Positions 1 to 11,179 of a stretch of 64,000 nucleotides of DNA are shown here, in pieces. The notes under the pieces are model-generated. The model did not search any database. It had not been told where the DNA came from and saw only the letters and a list, made by a program, of their open reading frames with translations. The stretch's first letter is position 1, and every line of letters starts with the position of its first letter. The stretch comes from Pseudomicrostroma phylloplanum (lineage: Eukaryota; Basidiomycota; Exobasidiomycetes; Microstromatales): the NCBI GenBank assembly GCA_039545275.1, contig BCHS01000004.1:1007078-1071077 (forward strand), in the 5' to 3' direction. The position numbers were made by a program, and so were the translations under genes.

Positions 1-681
1 ACGTAGCCACTTCATTTTCATCTACCACAACTGTCACTTCATTCTGCCTTAGTCACCGGTACATTCCCACTGATAACCCTGTTTCCCCCTCAAGTCGAAC
101 CTCATTCTCGTCACGTGATCTTACCTGTCTAACATCGTGCCGTCCCGACTTTGGATCTCGGCGAATTCTTTGCAGTTCAGCGAGCGGTGAACAGATTACA
201 TAAGCACTCAGCCCCTCCTTTACCCTCACTGGGCATTGGGTTAGGCTTGCCTGGTTGGCGCGAGACAGACAGCGAGGTGGACAGACAGACAGAGCGAGTG
301 AGTGTGAGAGTGAGTGAGGTACAATTGATAAGTAAAGCCAAATCAGAATCAGAACCAGAGACAGAGTCAGAGTCAGAGTCGTATGAGATGGACGTAGTGG
401 TGGGAAAGAAAGTGGGGGGATGTAGAGCCATCTACAGCGCATCGAGTGTATGAGAAGATACAGAAAGTCTTCATTGAGACGTATTGAGACGTAGAGGAGG
501 AGGTATTAGGCATCGCAGGTTATCGAAGAAGAAGGGAGGATGGGATAGGGACTGGGAGACTTAGGAGACTGGGATCTCCTGATGAGCTTGTGTAGGGCAG
601 GTCTACCAGAGACTACAGCCATATCGCGTGCGGCCGCCATGCCTTGCTTTGCTGGTCTAGTCGCATCGTGTGGCCCACCCT
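1..681. other. Non-coding left edge, 3' flank of the histidine kinase
   Basis: No convincing gene is visible. The stretch is the 3' flank of the minus-strand histidine kinase ending at 682. It holds purine-rich simple sequence: GACAGACAG-type repeats near 265-295 and an imperfect AGAGTC hexanucleotide array near 344-382. The small reading frames here translate to low-complexity Ser/Asp or Leu/Ser peptides and show no family resemblance. Confidence 0.5.
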
Positions 682-3600
682 CTACTGCACCATCGGCTGT
701 GGCCGCGGGTAGACGACGACTCTACCGTCCCCACCACCTTTCCGCCTGTTCATCGTCGCCTGCCTGATCGCCGTGAGCAAGTCGAGTTTCCTGAGTGGCT
801 TGGAGCAGTAGTCGTCCATTCCACTAGCCAGACACCTCTCCTTGTCTCCCTTCATCGCATGCGCAGTGAGTGCGATGATCGGTGTGCGACCCGCCTTTGT
901 CTCCTCTTCAAAGATGCGGATGCTCTTGGTAGCCTCGATTCCGCTCATCACCGGCATGCTCACGTCCATGAGCACAACGTCGTACCGCCGGGCCATGACC
1001 GCCTCCACGGCCTGCTTGCCGTCCGAGACGGTCTGCACCTTGTGGCCCTCGCGCTCCAGCATGCGACGCGCAATGACGATGTTCACGCGATTGTCCTCGC
1101 AGAGGAGAATGTCGTACACTTCCTCCTTGTTGCCCTCGGAGATGATGGCTGCCGATGACTCGAGGGATGCCCATAGAGCGTAGGATAAATCCGCCGGTGT
1201 CGTGGGAGTGTTGATGTACGAGGAGATGCCGTGGTCTAAACAGTATGTCAAGTTGAGCGTCAACATCGAGGGCGACACCAAGTTGATGGGAATGTACCTC
1301 AAATGTTCCACTGTCCTCAGATCCTCCACCACCGTCAGCGAGTCTGCAATGATGGCGTCGATTCTGGGCATCGCCTTGCTCTTCTGGAACGCCTCCTCGA
1401 TGCTGTGCACCGTGAACGGCTGCAAACCAAGCTCGATGAGCATCTTTTCAACTCCCGTAGAGTCCCGGAGCGTATCAAGATAGAAGATGTTCCGACCAGC
1501 AAAGGTCTGCATCTTGTCCAAGACCTGATCCTTGCCCAAGTCGTCGATCTTGACGACCATTGTGAAGAAGAAGTCGGAGCCGTGACCGAAGTTCGATCTC
1601 ACCCAGAGGTCACCGCCCATCAAGTTGACCAGGCGTCTGGAGATGGACAGTCCAAGACCAGTACCGCCGTACTTCCTCGTCGTCGACCCATCGGCCTGGC
1701 AGAAGGTATCGAAGATGACGTCGAGCTTGTCCTGCTTGATACCGATACCCGAGTCCGAGGCGCAGAACTCCAGCATGGCCTCCGAGGGCGAGATCATCTT
1801 GGCCAATGTACACTTCAAGGCGACACGGCCTCCGGCGTCGGTGAACTTGACTGCGTTGCCGATCAGGTTGGTGATGATCTGCTTGAGCCTCAGAGCATCT
1901 CCTACGAGGGGGTCGGGCACGTCCGGCGCCACCTCGTACATCAGGTTGAGCTTCTTTTGAGTAGCTCGGACGGACAGGGTCTTGAGGACAGAGAAGACGA
2001 TTCCTCGTAGCGAGTAGGGCACCTCTTCCACGTTCATCCTGCCGGCTTCGATCTTGGAGATGTCCAGAATGTCATCGATGATCGCCAACAGATTGCTAGC
2101 CAGAGAAGAAACCGTCACGAGATTTTCCCTTTGACTACGCGAGAGCTCCGTCTCCAGGGTGAGCGCAGTCATACCGATGATTCCGTTCATAGGAGTTCTG
2201 ATCTCGTGCGACATATTCGCCAAGAACTCCGACTTGGAGCGATTGGCCAGCTCAGCAGCCTCCCTCGCAGCCGTGTTCTTCTGGATCGAGTCTCGCAAGC
2301 TGTACACCATCTGGTTGATCTTGGTCTTGAGGGAGTCCATCTCACCTGAAGCCTCGACTGTGACGAAACGGGAGAAGTCACCATCGGTGGCAGCCGCTGT
2401 GATCTGGGCAAAGGCTCGCACTTGTGATGTGAGGTTGTTGGCCATGATGTTGACGTTGTCGGTAATTTCACCCCACTTGCCGCGAATGTCCTTCTTCTGG
2501 GCTTGTGTGCCCAGCTTGCCCTCTGTGCCGACCTCACGGGCCACTCGGGTCACTTCCGAGGCGAAGAAGGAGAGCTGGTCGATCATGTTGTTGATGGTGT
2601 CTACCAGGTCGAGGATCTCTCCCCTGACCTCGATCGTGACCTTCTGCGACAGATCACCGCGAGCAACGGCCGTCGTAGCATGGGCAATAGTCCTGACTTG
2701 CAGGGTGAGGTTGGCCGCCATTGTGTTGACCGAGTCAGTGAGGTCCTTCCATGTCCCGCCGACGTTGAGGACAGTGGCTCGCCCGCCCAGTTTGCCCTCT
2801 GTGCCGACTTCCTTGGCCACTCGAGTGACTTCAGTAGAGAAGGTTCGCAGAGATTCCACCATGTTGTTGACGGTGAGCTTGAGGTCCAAGAACTCTCCGC
2901 TGACTTCGACGTTGATCGTCTTGGACAAGTCTCCCTTTGCGACGGCAGTGGTAACGGTAGCGATGCTCCGGACCTGAGTCGTCAGATTGCTGGCCATCAT
3001 GTTGACCCGCTCAGTCAAGACCTGCCATTGGCCCTTGACGTCCTCGACGTTGGCCTGACCGCCGAGCTTTCCTTGCGTTCCGACCTCGACCGAGACTCGA
3101 ATGATCTCGTCGGACAGACAGCGCAGTTGCCTCACCATGTTGTTGACCGTGAGCTTCAACTCAAGGATCTCGCCCTTGACATCGACTTCGATGAATTCGG
3201 TCAAGACACCCTCAGCGACGCACTTGGTGACTCTTGCGATCTCTCGCACTTGAGAGGTGAGATTGTCAGCCATCTTGTTCACATTCTCTGTGAGATCCTT
3301 CCATGTGCCTTCAACATTGGGTACGTGAGCTTGTCCGCCCAGCTTGCCGTAAGTTCCGACCTCCATGGACATCCTGACGACCTCGCTAGCAAAGATCCTC
3401 AGCTGGTGCACCATCCGGTTGACCGTGTCCTTGAGCTCGGCCATCTCTCCTTCGGCCTCGATGTCGATGGTCTTCGTTAAGTCACCCTTTGCGACCGCGG
3501 TGGTGACTAGGGCGACTCCCCTCACCTGCTCGGTCAGATTCAGACACATCCGGTTGACGTTGATGGTCAACTCTTCCCAGACACCTTGGACTCCGGGCAC

Positions 3601-5140
3601 ATTGGCTTGACCTCCTAGTTGACCTCTCGAACCGACTTCGCGGGACACTCTTGTGACTTCGTCGGCGAATTTGCGGAGCTGATCAACCATGACGTTGATA
3701 GTCAACTTGAGGTCGAGGACCTCTCCGTCTGCTTCAACGTCAATCTTCTTCGACAAGTCACCACGAGCAACGGCCTAGCAGGGAAAAAAAGAATTCAGGA
3801 AGGAATTGTGAGCAAAGACCAGATTGTAACTCTCCTGAAGCTCTTCTGAAAACGCAAGCTCACCTTTGTGACCAATGCAACTCCTCTGACCTGGGACGTG
3901 AGGTTGGCAGCCAGACGATTGACGACGTCCTTGAGCTCCTTCCACCTTCCCTCTACGCCCTCTACTTCTACCTGGCCTCCGAGCTTACCTTCTGTGCCGA
4001 CTTCTAGCGAGACACGAGTGACTTCGGTAGCAAAGTTGGACAGACGATCCACCATCTGGTTGATGATGTCTTTCAACTCTACCATGACGGGACCTTGCAC
4101 TGGCACCAGGATATGTTGTGAGAGGTCTCCGAAAGCTACAGCCTGATAGTGGGGAGTAGGGGGTAGGAAGATACGGCAAGTGAGATACAGCAACGAGGTC
4201 TCTTTCAATGTGTTCAAGGACCACTGACCTTGCAGACTCGGGCAATGTCTTGCACCTGGGCCTTGAGCAACCTCAGCTCCTCCTCTGCACTCAGTCCGGT
4301 CTCCTCGGCGTTCCGCTCAATGGCCCTGATGACGCTCTCTGGTCCAGCATCTGGCTGCTCAGGGGTGAGGATCATGGGACCATCTGTTCCCATTGCCAGC
4401 GGGTAGGAGAGGGGATACGACGAGCTCTGAGGGTGGTCTTGAGAGATTGGATAGGGGAACGAGGTGAGGCTAGCGCGCCGGGCATCCTTGACCGCAATGG
4501 CGCTGCTGCCCTGGAGAAGGGGAGAGCGCGAGGCTGGAGAGGAAGACGAAGCGCCATTGGATGGGGAGAGGGACCTCTCGTAGGCAGCAGGATCAGCCCG
4601 AGCGATGGCCTGCAGTTGATTCTCTGATCGCCAGAGACGCTCTACCAGCCGCCCAATGTCGGCTTCGATTTGATCTGTCCGCTTGTCCCCTCCGTCGTAG
4701 TGGAAGCGAGGCAGTGGGAGAGTCACTGTTGCTTCGGATGAGCTTCGAGAAGGATGAGCTGCTCCACTTGAATGGGACGGAAGAGCAGTGGAAGAGGAGG
4801 ATGTAGAGGAGGCAGTCGAGGCAGAGACGGATGAGTTGGTTCGATCATGGCCATTGGAAGCCGGAGTGCTGCCATTGCCATCGCTTGAAGAGCCCTCGGC
4901 GGCGTATGTAGCCTTGAGCGAGGGGGGAGGCGTGCTGTGGACAAGTGTCTGTGTGATGAGGAGGAGGTGGTCTATGAAGTTGGTCGGTAGAGAGGCGAGG
5001 TCCGGCAGTGGTGATCGCGTTGTGCGCGAAAGGGTGGACGAGGAGGAGGCAGAGGACATGGAGGAGATGGAGGATGAGAGGAGACCTTCATCGCGTCCAT
5101 TGCTCGGCGCCCCTGGAGAAGCTGCTGTAGCTGCCGCCAT
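682..5140 (-). CDS. NIK1: Group III hybrid histidine kinase (Nik1/Os-1 type) with HAMP repeats
   Basis: This is a cytosolic osmosensing hybrid histidine kinase of the Nik1/Os-1 family, which in fungi acts upstream of the HOG MAP kinase cascade and is the family linked to phenylpyrrole and dicarboximide fungicide action. Model: exons 5140-4229, 4142-3864 and 3774-682, giving 1427 aa. Residues 1-290 are Ser-rich and probably disordered. From about 305 there are six ~92-residue HAMP-type units plus a partial seventh. The H-box ([10 protein letters not shown]) carries the phospho-acceptor His near 920. The ATPase N-box ([10 protein letters not shown]), DSGIGI and GGTGLGLS boxes follow. The C-terminal receiver has its acceptor Asp near 1334 ([11 protein letters not shown]) and the KP motif. 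No membrane segment is seen. The ATG at 5140 precedes the whole family-conserved region. Family assignment is certain; the role is from established knowledge. Confidence 0.96.
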
Positions 5141-7210
5141 GTTGGCCAGCAGGTATGTGTGGTATTGGTTGTTGTGGTGATGATGTGGGGAGGAGGAAGC
5201 TTGTCCGGAGATGAAGGTTCAGACTGGATTTCCGCGCTGTAGGCCGGGGGCACAAGCCAGCTGGGAATCGCCTCTGTGGTTTGTCTGCTGTGATCAGAGA
5301 CGGATGCGATGGGGCTTTTCCGCTCTGGCTACAATGAAGTGACCTTATGTAGCACGGAGGGTGAATGGGGTGGTAGAGGGTGAGGAGGATAGGTAGGATG
5401 AATGGGTGTTGGGTAGGATCGGCGGCTGAAGGGGGCTAGGACTGTGCTCCTGACCTCGCTGGATTGCTGCCTGGGATTGATTCCTTTCCGTCGTGGGCGG
5501 CCTGGGTGGTGTGCGTGTGTGCGTGTGTGTCGGTCGGAGAGGCGCGACGGCAGCAGACAAGGCCGGCGGCGGGCTGAAAGGGCTCGGCCCAGGAAAGCGG
5601 AAGCAGACGTCTGATGGACTTGGGGACTAAAGATAGAGAGAGGAGGACAAGGCAGCCAGTGCGAAGCTCCGCAATGGTAGCTTGTGAGTCTAGAATGACG
5701 TTGCGACTCAGTCGATGAGAGGCGGCGGTCTTGGCTGTGTGGCTCTTCCAGGGATGTCTTGCCGGATCCGCTGGCCGGCTGGCGGGCTGGGATTGTGATG
5801 ATTATCCGGCGGCAGGGGCGGTACTTTCGGCGCGCAAGAGCTCAACGGAAGAGGTGGCTAGCAAGCTGGTCTTGTTACGTCAGAAGTTGATACTGGGACA
5901 GGAGAAGCTGGAGTAAGACTAGGAAGAAGCTGCAGTCACAATAGAGCATTGTCGATGGATGATTCGGCCGCCGAGGAAAGGGAGGGGCCGCAACCGCCTA
6001 ATCGCATCACAGACCGTAGCACTCGCATCTCTTTCTTTCCACCTTCGGAGACAAAAGGTGCCTGGCAGGCAGGCAGGCAAGACGGGGCACAGCACCCGCA
6101 ATGAAGGCACAAGACGCACCGTGCGGCAAGCAAGTAGAGCGCAAAGTAGCCGGCCGTGCACGGATGCAAGTGTGTCCCTCTCTGCTCTCTGCTATCCCCT
6201 GCTCCGAGTCTTGCAGCCTAGTGGCCATGCGCGTGTGTGGAGCATGCTGATCACCGCTCCACTGAGCCGAGCTGAGCCGACAGAAGAGGCTCTGCAACGT
6301 CTGTGCGGCTCGGCAGGCAAGGCAAGGCAAGCCCGGCCCTTGCCCTTGGCACTCGTCCGGCCTCGTCTCTTCTCGCCCTCGTAGGAGGAGAGGAGCCGTC
6401 TGTGATGCTTTGCTTTCGCAGGTGCCTTCTGCCGATTGGCCGAGAGTTGCTTCGCTCCGTCGTCGGAAGTGCGTGGAGGTTAGGATTTTGGAGCTATACT
6501 TGGCCTGAGAAGCTGCTCTGCCTCCCTTGCACCACTCGCCAAGATGGACGCTTTCAAGATCCCTGCTGCTCCTTTTACGAAGTGTTGCAATGCAAGGAGA
6601 ACGTATATGTGGGTTCGGGTCTGTGATGCGATGCGATGCGATGCCACGTCTTGCCTCCCCCCGTTCGCTCACTCGCCTCAGCTCAGAAGTGCAAGCGGAG
6701 GTGGTCTGGCAGCCGAGAAGCGAAGCGCAAGCGCAAGCGCAAGCAACTCGCGGCATGCACCCTGCCTGCCCTCGCTTCCCCTTCCCAACACTTCGCTTCG
6801 CTTCCAGTCGTGCTGCTTGCTTGGTTTCACCTCCCCTTTTCCTCGGAGAGTTTTAAGAACGCTGTACGGTGTCGAAGAGCCTCACTTCCATATGCAAGGG
6901 ACGGTGAGAAGACACGGAACGGAGCCATGAGACGTCACAACGCACACGTGAAGCAGATTTGCAAACCCAAGGAAGGAGGGAGGGAGAAGAGGTGCTTGTC
7001 CGTATTGCAATTGAGTTGTAAGTGTGTATGTGTGGAAGAGCAGAAGAGGAAGTGGAGGGAGGCTTGAATGAGATACGACGATACAGCTACATACAAACGA
7101 CTAGAGCGGCCAAACAGACAGATGGAAAGAGGAAAGGAGTCTTGTAGACCAGAGGCGTCTAAAGTCTATCATAGGTCTTAAAGAGAGCAACATGGCCGCA
7201 ACTCGCCTCC
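5141..7210. other. 2 kb intergenic region upstream of the histidine kinase
   Basis: This long gap separates the kinase start from the 3' end of the oxidoreductase, so it should hold the kinase promoter and any long 5' leader. It contains a short GGCA array (about 6064-6079), a GATGC repeat near 6625-6640 and a GCGCAA repeat near 6720-6742. Several overlapping frames of up to 249 codons exist on both strands, but they are Cys/Arg/Ser-rich, overlap one another and match no family I know, so I do not call them genes. A non-coding RNA cannot be excluded. Confidence 0.5.
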
Positions 7211-10200
7211 CTACGACCCACCCCACTCGAAGCTCTCCATGCAAAGGTTCACCTCCCCCCTCTTATCTCCCTTCCTACTCCTCGCCGGATCCACATGCTT
7301 GACGGCGATTCGTCTGAGCAAGTTGCTCAAGTTGCTCGGTCCACAACTGGCGACCAATGTCCGGCCTTTGGCATACTTTGTCTCGTCTCCAATGATCTGG
7401 TCTAGACGAGGGTGGCCCATGTGCGCCAACTCGGCGATGATGCGCAGGTCCTGCTCCTCCTCCTCGTCCAGATCAATCGCGCTGTCCAGACCTTCACCCT
7501 CCCCATTACGCCCCGGCGCATGGCCGGGATAGAGGGAGTGGTGATCGCTCTCGGTGCCCAGGAGATGCGCGCTGCTTCTCCTCGCGAAAGAGTCGTACGT
7601 GTTGTGCCCAAAGGGCGTCTGGAATCCAGAATCGGACCACTCGCCCCCGTGGGCGAGGTTGGAGGGCAAGCTTCCCCGACGGGACCCGGGCGCTAGAGGG
7701 TCGGGAGTATGAGTACCAGAGATCGGAGTGTGCGTGCCCGAGTCCTGAGTGTAAGGCGCAAGGAAGGAGCTGTCCGCTCTTGGCACCTGGGGTCTCCTGC
7801 TACCACTCAGAGGGTAAGGCGAGGCGTTGATCCTGGACGAATCCTGCTGACCTGGGTGACCTTGCAGGAAGGACTGACCCAGAGAGGCGCGGTGGTACAT
7901 TGCGTCCTGAGCGGCCATAGCCAGCGTGTCCCTGGCAGCCAACACGGGATCATTCGAGACTTCGGGGATCATGGCTTCGCTTCCACCTTTACTGGCTCGC
8001 CTGCCCCCCTTGCGCTTCAAGGTCAGCTTCTTCGTATGAGCCCTGCGCAGTTTGCCTTCATCTCTAATTCGCGTGTTGATGGCCATTTCGTCGGCATCAG
8101 GCTCGGCCATGTCATCTTCGTCGAACTCGGTGAACTCGTTGGGCTCCATCTCCATCTCCTCGGCCTCCCTGCCGCCCACATACGCGGGTCGAGTGTAGAC
8201 GTTGCCTTGGGCGTCTCGCCATGCCTCTGGCTCACCGCCAACGGGTGTAGCAGATCCAGAACGGTTGGGTGTGTAATGCCCAGCCTGAGAGAGCTGCATC
8301 TGAGAACCGCCATACTGGCTCTCGTTGGCGCTGAGAAGATCGCCGAAGGAAGAGGTCCGAGGAAATCCCAGAGCCGGACGCTGGCTACGTGGTCCTCCGC
8401 TGCGAGCCATCTGGTTGTTGATGTGAGTGACATAGAGGTCCACCTGCAATTGCTTGGGCGGGATCATCTCGATGCACCTGCGTAGAGCAGACGCCACCCA
8501 CTGCAGATGCGAGAATTCCCTGCAGACCCAGACGAATCGGATCCTCTGTACGCTGAAGTTCTTGCCACCTCGGACGGTCTTCCCTGTGTCGTTGACCTCC
8601 TTGAGACAGGCACAAAGGTGCTCGAGGACCGAGATGCCGAAGGAGATACCCGAGCCACCACACACCAGAAGAACGGTCGAGTGGATCCCCCAGCGAACGC
8701 GCTCTGTGGATCCGTACGCACCATCAACGATGGCACGAACATGGACGCCCGTGGTAGTCTTGCCCAGCGTTCCCGAGACAGATCCCCGCCCAGGCTGTGC
8801 GGCAGCCGTGACCTGACGATGGCGGTGCTTCTTGACGTGCTCCCACAGCTTGAGAGTGAAGCCTTTGCGAGCGCGAATGAGCAAGACCATGGTCCTCTCC
8901 TCACCTTTCACCTTGACCACGCCCGCCTCCAGATCCGACGGTCCTCCCTTCTTTGTCCTGCGCGAGACATCGGGCATATGGGCATCGTGGGCCGAGGCGA
9001 TCGTAAAGGGATGGGACTGCCAGCCGCTGATACCAGGGATATTTAGGTAGACCCACTGCCCCGGCTGCCACGACATTCGATTCGGCGTCCTCAAGGTCAA
9101 TCTGAGCGTCCTGCCGGGCAAGACCTGAGCAAAGGCGTACCCAGGCTTGATGATGGCAGCAACATCTGCTGGGAGGGCTGGCCGAACCGGTCGAGAAGTC
9201 GGGAGGGGTGGGGGCAACATAGCTTGTGATGGAGGTGGCGAGAAGACCTTGTCCGACAACTCGAATCCTTGCGGACGATCGTGGTCTCCGTGGTCACGAG
9301 AGTGAGCATAGTGATCTGCTGAGCTTGCCGGACCACTTTCGTATGCTGTTGAGTCCCCGACGATACTGTCAAGACGGCCGTGGGACCTCGTAGGAACATC
9401 GTCGTAGTACATCTTCGAGCCAAGGTCTGTGCTGTCATCATATGACGAGGAGCCCGAGCTGAGAGGATCGACGCCATGACCATACCTCCGTGGACTGGCA
9501 GAGTCTTCTTGAATACCCGACATCGGCCTAGCCGCATACTCCTTGATCAACTCGCTCACAGGCCCGTATCGTCGGCTGGGCCTTTTCCTGACCTTGTCTC
9601 CGTCCTCATCCAAGTCCCACTCCTCCTCCTCGCCAGGGCCAAGTGTGACGCGAGCGCCAGCGTTGCTGGCTCTGATGTAGTCTTGCTCGAGACCGCTGGA
9701 CTTCTCCAATGGATGAGAATAGCCATTTGACCCTTTTGAGAGTCCGAAAGGAATACTGTGAGAACCGACACTGGGCTCATACAGAGTAGCAGATGATTGC
9801 GTATGGCCACCAGAACTGTCTACGGTCCCGCGGTTGCGGTGACCGCCCCCTCCAAGTTGAGGAGCATAGTCTTGGTGTGGAGGATGAACGGTCATGAAGG
9901 GGGCTGCGCTCTGAGGCTGGCTGTACTGAGCTCCGTGATAGCCGCCCTTGACCATGCTTACGTCCTGCAGGGAGGATGCAGAGGACAGAGATTGTACATC
10001 GGGCTTCCGGCCAGCAAAGCCGATCCCGTTGATGTAAGCAACCTTGATAGCTCTTGTGATGCGCTCCGCGCCCCACCATGCGAGAGAGGCCCACATCCAA
10101 CCAGCCAAGGGAGGATGATGCAGTGCAGTCGCGACCATGAAACCAATACCACAGACGATGTGGCCCACGTAGAACCACTCGTAGTAATGTGTCCGGATGG

Positions 10201-11179
10201 GCCCGATGGAAAGGATAGTGAGGAGGGTCAAGAAGCCCATTGCGACAAAGGCCCACCTGAACTTTGGCCAGAGGAAGATAAAGCCCCAGATCTCCTCTCC
10301 GTTGCGCTCGTCCAGCCTGAGTTGTACACTCCAAGCTATGGTGTGGGCAGAGGCAAACACCCAGACGAGCCTGCCACCCCACTTGTGAAGGAAGGACATC
10401 TTCTCAAAGGCGTACCTTCCGAACAGCTTCGTTGACATGACTGCCCAAGGGACCTGCTTGAGCGCCAGAATCACCACGAATGGCGTCAGGGCATTGGTCA
10501 TAAGACCAAATCTACCACCCGAGGTCCACCACGTGTGATAAGGCAGATTATAATATGCGACGCTGGTGTCCAGCGGCACGTAATTGCCAATTCCCCATTG
10601 AGGAAGGTCTCTCCGCGCTACAGATCGCATGGGGGCGGATGACCGCGAGGGCCAGCTGGCAGTCATGTCGAACATCGATTCGTTTGGGTTGATGTAGTCG
10701 GCGCCGACTAGACTGAGCACCACGGGGATTGCCACCATGCAAGCCACGAGGAGGATCTTTCCGAAGCTGGGAAGGGAGAAGACGTATCGTTTTGCGGGCT
10801 TAGAAGGGCCCTTTGAACCCGCTGCTGCTGCTGCTGCTTTCCTTCCCTCCTTCGACCAACTCTTCTTGGCTATCGCCTGTACCACCGTCTGTTGTGATTT
10901 GTTCCCAAACTTTATCAACCTCCCCTTTGGCGCGAACTTGGTCCAGTAGGCTCCCACCCACGTTTGGTCCCCAATTCCGGCGTGGTATATTGCACTTGCG
11001 AGGAGGAGCAGGCCCACTGTTGTGAACCACATGATATAGGCATACCGATGCGAGGGAGTCGAAAGCATGTGTGCATTCAGGTAATTGCCGATGTAGGCGT
11101 ACTTGAGGTCATCTTCGGTCTGACACGAACCCGAGCAGGAGGATCCCGAGTTGGTGGCAGGTGGAACGTAAACACTCAT
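7211..11179 (-). CDS. Large ferric-reductase-like transmembrane oxidoreductase
   Basis: A single-exon gene for 1322 aa of the ferric reductase/NADPH oxidase superfamily, which passes electrons from NADPH through FAD and two hemes across a membrane. The N-terminal half has about seven hydrophobic segments. Two His pairs with the family spacing of 13 residues, H265/H279 and H340/H354, fit bis-heme ligation. A FAD-binding HPFTIAS motif follows after a linker, then the nucleotide-binding VCGGSGISFG motif and a C-terminal SCGPSNLS motif. The protein is about twice the usual Fre length because of two low-complexity blocks: residues about 390-665 between membrane and FAD domains, and about 925-1240 inside the NADPH-binding domain. 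I cannot tell a metalloreductase from another member by sequence alone. The ATG at 11179 is the first in frame. Confidence 0.88.
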   Translation of the reverse strand: MSVYVPPATNSGSSCSGSCQTEDDLKYAYIGNYLNAHMLSTPSHRYAYIMWFTTVGLLLLASAIYHAGIGDQTWVGAYWTKFAPKGRLIKFGNKSQQTVVQAIAKKSWSKEGRKAAAAAAGSKGPSKPAKRYVFSLPSFGKILLVACMVAIPVVLSLVGADYINPNESMFDMTASWPSRSSAPMRSVARRDLPQWGIGNYVPLDTSVAYYNLPYHTWWTSGGRFGLMTNALTPFVVILALKQVPWAVMSTKLFGRYAFEKMSFLHKWGGRLVWVFASAHTIAWSVQLRLDERNGEEIWGFIFLWPKFRWAFVAMGFLTLLTILSIGPIRTHYYEWFYVGHIVCGIGFMVATALHHPPLAGWMWASLAWWGAERITRAIKVAYINGIGFAGRKPDVQSLSSASSLQDVSMVKGGYHGAQYSQPQSAAPFMTVHPPHQDYAPQLGGGGHRNRGTVDSSGGHTQSSATLYEPSVGSHSIPFGLSKGSNGYSHPLEKSSGLEQDYIRASNAGARVTLGPGEEEEWDLDEDGDKVRKRPSRRYGPVSELIKEYAARPMSGIQEDSASPRRYGHGVDPLSSGSSSYDDSTDLGSKMYYDDVPTRSHGRLDSIVGDSTAYESGPASSADHYAHSRDHGDHDRPQGFELSDKVFSPPPSQAMLPPPLPTSRPVRPALPADVAAIIKPGYAFAQVLPGRTLRLTLRTPNRMSWQPGQWVYLNIPGISGWQSHPFTIASAHDAHMPDVSRRTKKGGPSDLEAGVVKVKGEERTMVLLIRARKGFTLKLWEHVKKHRHRQVTAAAQPGRGSVSGTLGKTTTGVHVRAIVDGAYGSTERVRWGIHSTVLLVCGGSGISFGISVLEHLCACLKEVNDTGKTVRGGKNFSVQRIRFVWVCREFSHLQWVASALRRCIEMIPPKQLQVDLYVTHINNQMARSGGPRSQRPALGFPRTSSFGDLLSANESQYGGSQMQLSQAGHYTPNRSGSATPVGGEPEAWRDAQGNVYTRPAYVGGREAEEMEMEPNEFTEFDEDDMAEPDADEMAINTRIRDEGKLRRAHTKKLTLKRKGGRRASKGGSEAMIPEVSNDPVLAARDTLAMAAQDAMYHRASLGQSFLQGHPGQQDSSRINASPYPLSGSRRPQVPRADSSFLAPYTQDSGTHTPISGTHTPDPLAPGSRRGSLPSNLAHGGEWSDSGFQTPFGHNTYDSFARRSSAHLLGTESDHHSLYPGHAPGRNGEGEGLDSAIDLDEEEEQDLRIIAELAHMGHPRLDQIIGDETKYAKGRTLVASCGPSNLSNLLRRIAVKHVDPARSRKGDKRGEVNLCMESFEWGGS

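Noticed and set aside
177..431. Ser/Asp-repeat frame at the left edge
   Set aside because: Translation of a simple hexanucleotide repeat; no sign of a gene.
1303..2010. 235-codon plus-strand frame
   Set aside because: Antisense shadow of the kinase ATPase and receiver regions.
2503..3480. 325-codon plus-strand frame within the histidine kinase
   Set aside because: It is exactly antisense to the repeated HAMP coding units; regular GC-rich codons create long shadow frames. No family similarity.
6007..6756. 249-codon minus-strand frame in the kinase promoter region
   Set aside because: Cys/Arg/Ser-rich, overlaps several other frames, and has no motif or family match.
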